Shown here one piece after another: positions 6,219 through 10,646 of a stretch of DNA of 10,646 bases. The DNA is from Gemmatimonadota bacterium (GTDB lineage Bacteria; ARS69), in NCBI GenBank assembly GCA_020431545.1, contig JAGQIB010000454.1, forward strand, positions 1 to 10,646. Reading direction: 5' to 3'. The first letter of the stretch is position 1, and each line of letters opens with the position of its first letter. The translations under genes were made by a program, and so were the position numbers. The notes beneath the pieces are model-generated. The model made no database searches, was not told the DNA's origin, and saw nothing but the letters and a program-made list of their open reading frames with translations.

Positions 6219-8162
6219 TTGCTCTGGAAGCTCACCCGCTCCGGAATCGCGGCCTCCCTGTTCTTCGCCTCGCTGCTCGCCGGAGCGACCCTGCTCCTGA
6301 ACCCCCGCTTCGTGGATCATCTGGGGTACGGCGTGGGCGTGTTCCTCGCGCTGCCCGTCCTGATCGGGGCGCTGCTCGGTCAGACCGTGGGACGGGGACT
6401 CGATCGCCTCGCGCACATCGGCTCCAGCGAGGACCCCCGGCGCGCGCTGGAATGGCTCGCCGGCACCGCGACGGCGTTCGTGGCGTTCCCGATCGGCCTG
6501 GCCCTGCTCCCCGCCTACCTCGGCACGTTCTCCGCCTCGGAGTTCGCACGGTACGGCGGCGCGATCGTGCTCGCGGTCGGGCTCGCGCTCGCGGGCGCGT
6601 TCGCGGTCTGGGCCATGACGAAGCGTTCGCGCTGGTGGCTGTGGCCGGCGCTCCTCGTGCTGCCCGTCCTCGCCGTCGTGCTCGGCGCGACCGAGTGGGG
6701 ACGCGGCAAGGCGCCCGGCTCCCGCGTGCTGATGGTCGCGATGCCCGGCCTCTCCTGGAAGGTCGTGGAGGATCTCGCCGATCGTGGAGAGATGCCGAAT
6801 CTCGTTCGCCTGCGCCGCGAAGGCGCGTGGGGCGACGTGCGATCGCTGCGGCCGTCGATGGCGACGGCGGTGTGGACGTCGATCGCGAGCGGCAAGATGC
6901 CCGACGAGCACGGGATCCTCGGCTTCAACGAGACCGCGGAAGACGTCCAGGTCTCGCGTATCTGGGACATCCTCGGCGATCGCGGATGGTCCGTCGGTCT
7001 GTTCGGCTGGCCCGTCACCGCGCCCCCGAAGCGGACGAACGGATTCGTGGTGCCCGCCGTCTCGGACCCGGGCACCGAGACCTGGCCGGTCGAGGCGAAC
7101 TTCATCCGCGAGCTCGCGATGAGCGAGAAGACGAGGCGCGACCGGACGTGGGGCCGGTACTGTCGCTTCGCGTTCCTTGGAATCCGCTGGGGCGTACGCC
7201 TCTCGACGTTGATCGCGGCCGGTCAGGAGATCGGATCCGACGTCGTCCACGGTCGCTCGCTCGACACGGCGCGGCTGTTCACGCGCCGCAAGCTCCGCGC
7301 GAAGCTGAACTGCGACTACTTCGCGGAGCTCCGCCGCCAGCGCCCGGTGGACTTCGCCGCGTACTACACGAACATCGTGCACGTGGCGCAGTCGTATTTC
7401 TGGAAGTACTACGACCCCACCGAGTTCCCCGGCATCTCGCCGGACGACGTCGCGCGTTACGGAGACAGCGTGCAGGAAGCGTACCGCATCTGCGACGACT
7501 TCCTGGGCCGCATCCTCTCCGAGACGGAGCCGAACGACCTCGTGATCATCCTGTCGGATCACGGCGCGGAGGCGGTCTCGGACGCGTCGCGACGCACGCT
7601 CTCCCTCAAGGTGGAGCCGCTGCTGCGCGAGATGCGTCTGAAGGGCGCGGTGGAAGCCACGAACCTCGGCGCGCGCACGTACGTGCGCATGAATCCGGGT
7701 CAGGAAGGAAACCGCGAGCGCGTGCGACGTCTGTTCGAGACGGCGCGGCTCGCGCGCGGCGACGCGCGCGCGTTCTCGGCGCGCGTGGACGAGTGGGGCA
7801 ACGTCGTCGTCACCGTGCGCCCCGAGGTCGCGACCCACTTCGATGACCTCGTGCTGTTCCAGGGCGGACGCGCCGCGGTCGACGAGCTCGTGCGCGCGTC
7901 CGAGGTGCTGGAGAGCGCGCAGATGAGCGACACCGGAGCGATCGTGCTGCAGGGCAAGGGGGTCGCGCCGGGGTCACGGATCGAGAGCGGATCGCTCCTC
8001 GACGTCGTGCCCACGCTGCTCGTGCTCACCGGGCACGATCTCGCGGCGGACCTCCCCGGCGACGTGCTGGCCGAGGTGCTCGACGCGAACGCCGCGAACC
8101 GGCTGCCCGGCATGGTCGCGACCTACGACCCGCCCGGCGCCCCGCGCGAGACGCTCCGCTGA
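6219..8162 (+). CDS. Five-TM membrane protein with degenerate type I phosphodiesterase / alkaline-phosphatase-superfamily domain
   Basis: Predicted 647-aa protein. The first 160 residues hold about five TM segments (near 10-28, 36-56, 80-102, 113-133, 139-157), which puts the large domain outside if the Lys/Arg-containing N-terminus stays in the cytoplasm. The remainder has the type I phosphodiesterase layout: 'MPNLVRLRREGA', 'WTSIASGKMPDEHGILGF' (219-236), 'YFWKYYDP', 'IILSDHGAE' (D447, H448) and 'SLLDVVPTLLVLTG'. Several metal-ligand positions are altered. 'GLDG' reads MPG with P176; the usual Ser/Thr four residues before W219 is A215; D-x-x-x-H before FW reads H388...S392; the late His before the 'GPG' region is absent. 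Only the SDHG pair is kept. The TTG at 6219 has AGGAG 9 bases upstream. The ATG at 6212 is out of frame. The gene is convergent with the lamin-tail gene, 4 bp apart. It is probably a non-catalytic or altered enzyme. Confidence 0.82.
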   Translation: MLWKLTRSGIAASLFFASLLAGATLLLNPRFVDHLGYGVGVFLALPVLIGALLGQTVGRGLDRLAHIGSSEDPRRALEWLAGTATAFVAFPIGLALLPAYLGTFSASEFARYGGAIVLAVGLALAGAFAVWAMTKRSRWWLWPALLVLPVLAVVLGATEWGRGKAPGSRVLMVAMPGLSWKVVEDLADRGEMPNLVRLRREGAWGDVRSLRPSMATAVWTSIASGKMPDEHGILGFNETAEDVQVSRIWDILGDRGWSVGLFGWPVTAPPKRTNGFVVPAVSDPGTETWPVEANFIRELAMSEKTRRDRTWGRYCRFAFLGIRWGVRLSTLIAAGQEIGSDVVHGRSLDTARLFTRRKLRAKLNCDYFAELRRQRPVDFAAYYTNIVHVAQSYFWKYYDPTEFPGISPDDVARYGDSVQEAYRICDDFLGRILSETEPNDLVIILSDHGAEAVSDASRRTLSLKVEPLLREMRLKGAVEATNLGARTYVRMNPGQEGNRERVRRLFETARLARGDARAFSARVDEWGNVVVTVRPEVATHFDDLVLFQGGRAAVDELVRASEVLESAQMSDTGAIVLQGKGVAPGSRIESGSLLDVVPTLLVLTGHDLAADLPGDVLAEVLDANAANRLPGMVATYDPPGAPRETLR

Positions 8163-8166
8163 CCGA

Positions 8167-9150
8167 TCAGCGGCCCCGGTAGCCCGCCTTCAGACGTCCC
8201 CAGGTTTCCGTGTCGAGCTCCGGTCCATCGGTGACCGGGCCGCTGCCGTTCGTCTGCCCGAACGTGGACGTACGAATCACCCAGGTGACGGAGCCGCCGC
8301 TGGTCGCGTAGTCGTAGCCGTCGTAGGGACCGGCTCCATCCGGCACGCGCTGCCAGCTGTCCTCGAGACCGCCGGGCGGCAGCGACGAGCCGAGCACGCC
8401 GACCTGATCGAAGCGGCGTCCGGCCGGTCCGAACAGGTAGAGCACGTGAGTCTCCTCGAAGCAGAAGAGTGGCGGGAAGTCCGTCACGAGGACGAAGCCG
8501 CTGACCGGCAGCGGTCCGCTGAGGGGTACGACCTGGCGACCATCCGTGAGGAACCAGCCGCTCAGGTTGACGGGCGTCACGCCCTTGTTGTGGAGCTCGA
8601 TCCGGGCCGTGGGACACGCGAGACGGCCGAACGCGAACGCGCTGCGTCCGATCTCGTTGATGGCGACGTTCGAGAAGCCGAGGTTCGCGGGCAGCTGGTC
8701 GTTCGTGGCGCCGAAGGTCGGCGTGGAGTCGAGGTTCCAGTCCGCCGCGTCGTCGTCGGTGTCGGCCCCGTCGGGGGAACGCCCGCACGAGAAGGCGCCC
8801 GGCGGCGGCAGCGGCGCCCCGCCCTGATCGCCGTAGGAGACCTCGTCCCGCTTCAGCAGCGTCCCGTCGTACAGCTCGATCTGCCCGCCCTCCACCACGA
8901 GGTTCCCGGTCGAGGTGGTCTGGTGCTCACCCGGCGCGATGCTGCCGGACAGAGCGACCTCGAGGCCATCCTGGTTGCGCAGGATCCAGCCCGTGAGATC
9001 CACCGTGTCCGGGAGCGCGTTGTAGAGCTCGACGGTGCTCGCGCCCGCGCCGGTGCGACCGAACTCGTTCAGCAAAACGTCGGCGCGCACCGGCGACGCC
9101 GCGACGAGGAGTGCGAGCAGGAGCGCGGCGCGAGAAGCAAGAAATCGCAT
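8167..9150 (-). CDS. Secreted protein with two lamin-tail domains
   Basis: Exported 327-aa protein. The signal peptide MRFLASRAALLLALLVAASP ends near VRA23 before DVLLNEFGR. Two lamin-tail (LTD) repeats follow. The first (about 24-112) has 'STVELYNALPDTVDLTGWIL', the second (about 160-265) 'ARIELHNKGVTPVNLSGWFL'. Each is followed by the same tail: R-x-PDGA, a D-containing stretch, then TFG-x-TN (146-150 and 296-301). The gene therefore looks like an internal duplication of one LTD-plus-tail unit. LTDs in bacteria are found on secreted or surface proteins and are thought to mediate binding; no catalytic domain is present. The C-terminus TWGRLKAGYRGR is basic and could be a sorting signal or simply an end. 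Start ATG at 9150 has GAGGA 7 bases upstream; the open frame beyond it has no family match. It lies downstream of the small membrane protein gene, same strand. Confidence 0.87.
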   Translation of the reverse strand: MRFLASRAALLLALLVAASPVRADVLLNEFGRTGAGASTVELYNALPDTVDLTGWILRNQDGLEVALSGSIAPGEHQTTSTGNLVVEGGQIELYDGTLLKRDEVSYGDQGGAPLPPPGAFSCGRSPDGADTDDDAADWNLDSTPTFGATNDQLPANLGFSNVAINEIGRSAFAFGRLACPTARIELHNKGVTPVNLSGWFLTDGRQVVPLSGPLPVSGFVLVTDFPPLFCFEETHVLYLFGPAGRRFDQVGVLGSSLPPGGLEDSWQRVPDGAGPYDGYDYATSGGSVTWVIRTSTFGQTNGSGPVTDGPELDTETWGRLKAGYRGR

Positions 9151-9186
9151 CGGGTCGTCCTCGGTCAGCCGTGGGAGAGTCCACCG

Positions 9187-9192
9187 ATTGTA
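9187..9192 (-). promoter_or_regulatory. Candidate -10 box of the lamin-tail gene
   Basis: TACAAT on the minus strand (9192-9187), preceded by a TG a few bases upstream, sits about 37 bases before the ATG and would put the start of transcription near 9180. No good -35 box lies 17 or 18 bases upstream. The box suggests that the gene can be transcribed apart from the sigma-54 unit above it. Confidence 0.4.
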
Positions 9193-9199
9193 GCGCACG

Positions 9200-9217
9200 C
9201 GAGCGGGCGATCGCTCG
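9200..9217 (-). terminator. Hairpin directly after the small membrane protein gene
   Basis: A 6-bp perfect stem (CGAGCG 9200-9205 with CGCTCG 9212-9217) has a 6-base loop and begins one base after the stop codon on the minus strand. No T-run follows, so it may only partly terminate and allow read-through into the lamin-tail gene. Confidence 0.4.
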
Positions 9218-9218
9218 G

Positions 9219-9503
9219 CTAGCGCGGGAGCCGGATCTCGAGATCGCCCGCGATCCGCGCGGGAACGGGCGGGGCCGGGCGCTCCAGCGCCAGGTCGCCC
9301 GCCAGGGCTTCGCCGCGATGGAGAGGCTCGGGTCCCCGAGTCGGTGCCGGAACGTCGCCCGGCCCCGCGAACCCCTGGACGAGACCCCAGAAGCCGACGA
9401 CGAACCCGGCCAGAGCCAGGGACATTGCGAGGTTCATTCGCCGCCCCAGCTTGCCTCGGCCCCTGACCCTCGGCCGGTTCGTGTCGGTCTTCTGGAAATC
9501 CAT
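9219..9503 (-). CDS. Small single-pass membrane protein under a sigma-54 promoter, function unknown
   Basis: Not recognised. A 94-aa protein with a basic N-terminus (MDFQKTDTNRPRVRGRGKLG, residues 1-20), one TM helix (about 24-45, ending in GFWGLVQGF) and a Pro/Ala/Arg-rich tail of about 50 residues that should lie outside the cytoplasm. It has no cysteines and no signal-peptidase motif that I can call. I chose the ATG at 9503: AGGA lies 8 bases upstream and the predicted sigma-54 start site at about 9546 leaves a 43-base leader. The in-frame ATG at 9521 falls inside a 10-bp hairpin stem without a ribosome-binding site, so it is unlikely. It lies between a sigma-54 activator and a lamin-tail protein, all on one strand, and is the most probable direct target of that activator. 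Confidence 0.68.
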   Translation of the reverse strand: MDFQKTDTNRPRVRGRGKLGRRMNLAMSLALAGFVVGFWGLVQGFAGPGDVPAPTRGPEPLHRGEALAGDLALERPAPPVPARIAGDLEIRLPR

Positions 9504-9518
9504 GGGGGTCGTCCTCTC

Positions 9519-9545
9519 CATCGCCGGGAAGTTCGCCCGGCGATG
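9519..9545 (-). other. 5' leader hairpin of the sigma-54 transcript
   Basis: A perfect 10-bp stem (CATCGCCGGG 9519-9528 with CCCGGCGATG 9536-9545) has a 7-base loop. In the minus-strand mRNA it starts at about the second transcribed base and ends about 8 bases before the GAGAGGA ribosome-binding stretch. Such 5'-terminal stems are known to protect mRNAs from 5'-end-dependent decay; that role is inferred here. Confidence 0.7.
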
Positions 9546-9556
9546 CGACCCCAAAG

Positions 9557-9572
9557 AGCAACGTTGGTGCCA
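9557..9572 (-). promoter_or_regulatory. Sigma-54 (RpoN) promoter, -24/-12
   Basis: The minus strand reads TGGCAC-CAACG-TTGCT, an exact match to the core TGGCAC-N5-TTGCW with the required GG-N10-GC spacing, preceded by T and followed by CTTT. Counting from the GC pair, transcription should start near 9546, 43 bases before the ATG of the 94-aa gene. The presence of a sigma-54 activator gene immediately upstream supports the call. Confidence 0.85.
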
Positions 9573-9581
9573 ATTCGTCGC

Positions 9582-9603
9582 GACTCGTCGGAAACGACGA
9601 GTC
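9582..9603. promoter_or_regulatory. Palindrome 1 upstream of the sigma-54 promoter (candidate activator or repressor site)
   Basis: Nine-base perfect arms (GACTCGTCG 9582-9590, CGACGAGTC 9595-9603) flank GAAA. It lies about 36 to 57 bases upstream of the predicted transcription start and 10 bases from the -24 element. It contains YTCGT-N8-ACGAR, which recurs at 9691-9708. It would suit a dimeric Fis-type HTH; this is inferred. Confidence 0.55.
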
Positions 9604-9610
9604 AAGATCT

Positions 9611-9623
9611 GAACTCATTGAAT
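9611..9623. promoter_or_regulatory. IHF-like AT-rich site between the two palindromes
   Basis: The sequence GAACTCATTGAAT matches the reverse IHF consensus YAANNNNTTGATW with two mismatches and sits in the only AT-rich stretch of the spacer (about 9604-9635). It lies about 65 to 77 bases upstream of the start site, where DNA bending would help an upstream activator touch the polymerase. Weak evidence. Confidence 0.22.
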
Positions 9624-9689
9624 TGAAATCGCTTAGCCGCGCAATGGTCGCGACGGAACGGGCCGCTCGGCGGACCGGCCGCCGGAGGC

Positions 9690-9709
9690 GTTCGTGGAAA
9701 TCCACGAAC
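9690..9709. promoter_or_regulatory. Palindrome 2, candidate upstream activating sequence
   Basis: Nine-base perfect arms (GTTCGTGGA 9690-9698, TCCACGAAC 9701-9709) flank AA. Its centre is about 153 bases upstream of the predicted start site, the usual distance for an enhancer of a sigma-54 activator. It shares YTCGT-N8-ACGAR with palindrome 1. It also lies 41 bp after the stop of the activator gene, but has no T-run behind it on either strand, so a terminator role is less likely. Confidence 0.55.
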
Positions 9710-9749
9710 TCGACGGAAGTGGTCTGCAACCGCTTGAAACCAGAGGACT

Positions 9750-10646
9750 TCAGACTTCGTCGGATTTGCCGAAATCGCGACCCCGCGGAGCGATTCGCCG
9801 ACCGCGCCGGGGAGGCGCGATTCCGTGCTTCTTCATGCGCTGGCGGATCTTGGATTCGTTCGTCCCGAGGCGTCGCGCGGCCTCGCTCCGATTCCAGTCG
9901 GTTGCCTCCAGCGCCTGCTGGATGAGGTCCCGTTCGAGGCGGTCGACCTCGGACTGCAGGCTGCCGGCGGCCGCCTCGCCGCTCGCCTGGTGCGATCGCA
10001 CCACCCGCGGCAGGTCGGCGGGCCGCAGCGTGTCTCCGTCCATGAGACTGAGCGCGTACTGGATCGCGTTCTCCAGCTCGCGGACGTTTCCGGGCCACGG
10101 GTACGCCGTGAGCAGCCGCAGCGCCTCCGGGCTGACCCACTGCACCGGGCGGCTCTCCACCTGGTAGCGCGAGAGGAAGTGATCCACCAGGGCCGGCACG
10201 TCCTCCGGCCGCTCGCGCAGCGGCGGCATCACGATCGGCACGACGTTCAGGCGGTAGTACAGGTCCTCGCGGAACCGGCGCTCCGCCACGGCGCGCGCGA
10301 GATCGACCGACGTCGCGGCGAGGATCCGGACGTCGACGCGGCGGGTGGCGAGCCCGCCGAGCCGCTCGAACGTTCGCTCCTGCAGCACGCGCAGCAGCTT
10401 CGCCTGAGCCGAGAACGGGAGATCGCCGAGCTCGTCGAGGAACAGCGTGCCGCCGTTCGCGAGCTCGAGGCGCCCCTCCTTCGTCTCGTCCGCTCCGGTG
10501 AACGCCCCCTTCTCGTAGCCGAACAGCTCGCTCTCGAGGAGGTCCCGCGGAATCGACGGACAGTTGACCGCGACGAACGGACCTTCGCGTCGCGGCGAGG
10601 ATCGGTGAATCCCGCGCGCGAGGAGCTCCTTGCCGGTGCCGCTCTC
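9750..10646 (-). CDS. Sigma-54-dependent transcriptional activator, C-terminal part (AAA+ and Fis-type HTH)
   Basis: Bacterial enhancer-binding protein; 298 residues are in the window and the N-terminal sensory or receiver domain lies beyond the right edge. The fragment begins inside Walker A (ESGTGKE). It then has [13 protein letters not shown], with the sigma-54-contacting GAFTGA loop at 47-52, Walker [13 protein letters not shown] (65-76), the LYYRLNVV and [10 protein letters not shown] motifs, and sensor [13 protein letters not shown] (184-194). The C-terminal HTH (about 238-276) is of the Fis type: [21 protein letters not shown] then [11 protein letters not shown] basic tail of about 20 residues follows. 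All motifs needed to drive sigma-54 RNA polymerase are intact. Whether it is a response regulator or a ligand-sensing activator cannot be seen. The consensus -24/-12 promoter and two palindromes just downstream make the 94-aa gene its probable local target. Confidence 0.95.
   Translation of the reverse strand, partial: ESGTGKELLARGIHRSSPRREGPFVAVNCPSIPRDLLESELFGYEKGAFTGADETKEGRLELANGGTLFLDELGDLPFSAQAKLLRVLQERTFERLGGLATRRVDVRILAATSVDLARAVAERRFREDLYYRLNVVPIVMPPLRERPEDVPALVDHFLSRYQVESRPVQWVSPEALRLLTAYPWPGNVRELENAIQYALSLMDGDTLRPADLPRVVRSHQASGEAAAGSLQSEVDRLERDLIQQALEATDWNRSEAARRLGTNESKIRQRMKKHGIAPPRRGRRIAPRGRDFGKSDEV

Noticed and set aside
3198..7838. A 1,546-codon open frame on the minus strand
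   Set aside because: It lies antisense to the thioredoxin-like, sppA and phosphodiesterase-like genes. Its translation is Arg/Ala/Glu/His-rich without any domain, as expected for the antisense frame of GC-rich coding DNA.
4781..7846. A 1,021-codon plus-strand open frame overlapping sppA and the phosphodiesterase-like gene
   Set aside because: Wrong-frame translation, extremely Arg/Pro/Gly-rich. The overlapping frames carry clear SppA and phosphodiesterase motifs.
9690..9709. Palindrome 2 as the terminator of the sigma-54 activator gene
   Set aside because: No T-run follows on the minus strand, and the arm sequence recurs in palindrome 1, which favours a protein-binding site. A partial terminator role cannot be excluded.
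9504..9925. Plus-strand open frames across the sigma-54 spacer and the end of the activator gene
   Set aside because: Basic, domain-free translations antisense to the Fis HTH, with no supporting ribosome-binding site.
1..10646. tRNA, rRNA, CRISPR arrays, insertion sequences or phage integration sites
   Set aside because: Scanned by eye; no repeat-spacer pattern, transposase, integrase, or tRNA-like cloverleaf was noticed. A dedicated covariance or repeat search was not possible.

Overview
The window is a GC-rich stretch of a diderm bacterial chromosome. It carries an envelope-dominated set of housekeeping and accessory genes and no sign of phage, plasmid, insertion sequence, CRISPR or RNA genes. 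The mix (lamin-tail-domain secreted protein, GspG-like prepilin, long SppA, membrane-anchored phosphodiesterase-like protein, sigma-54 activator) would suit an FCB-type lineage such as Candidatus Eisenbacteria or a relative, or a deltaproteobacterial-type lineage. This is inference from gene content only.

Left part (1-2440): a minus-strand ABC exporter of the NatAB/YhaQP type, with the ATPase overlapping a permease that runs off the left edge by ATGA. It is divergent from a plus-strand UbiA prenyltransferase, probably for quinone synthesis. A hairpin terminator separates ubiA from a convergent minus-strand GspG-like major prepilin (2441-3115).

Middle part (3116-8162): after a 211-bp divergent spacer comes a plus-strand run of three genes. 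They are a DipZ-type thioredoxin-fold protein whose CxxC is replaced and whose best start is a CTG, an SppA signal-peptide peptidase with both catalytic residues visible, and a five-TM protein with an alkaline-phosphatase-superfamily domain that appears to have lost nearly all its metal ligands. Two degenerate enzymes thus flank an intact membrane protease. The last gene ends 4 bp from the end of the convergent lamin-tail gene.

Right part (8167-10646), all minus strand: a sigma-54 activator (AAA+ and Fis-type HTH, N-terminus outside the window), a 246-bp regulatory spacer, a small single-pass membrane protein, and a secreted protein with two lamin-tail domains. The spacer is the most striking part of the window. 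It has a consensus -24/-12 promoter (TGGCAC-N5-TTGCT), a 10-bp hairpin starting at the predicted second transcribed base, and two palindromes sharing YTCGT-N8-ACGAR whose centres are 107 bp apart, close to a whole number of helical turns. This looks like a self-contained sigma-54 switch in which the activator lies directly upstream of its candidate target.
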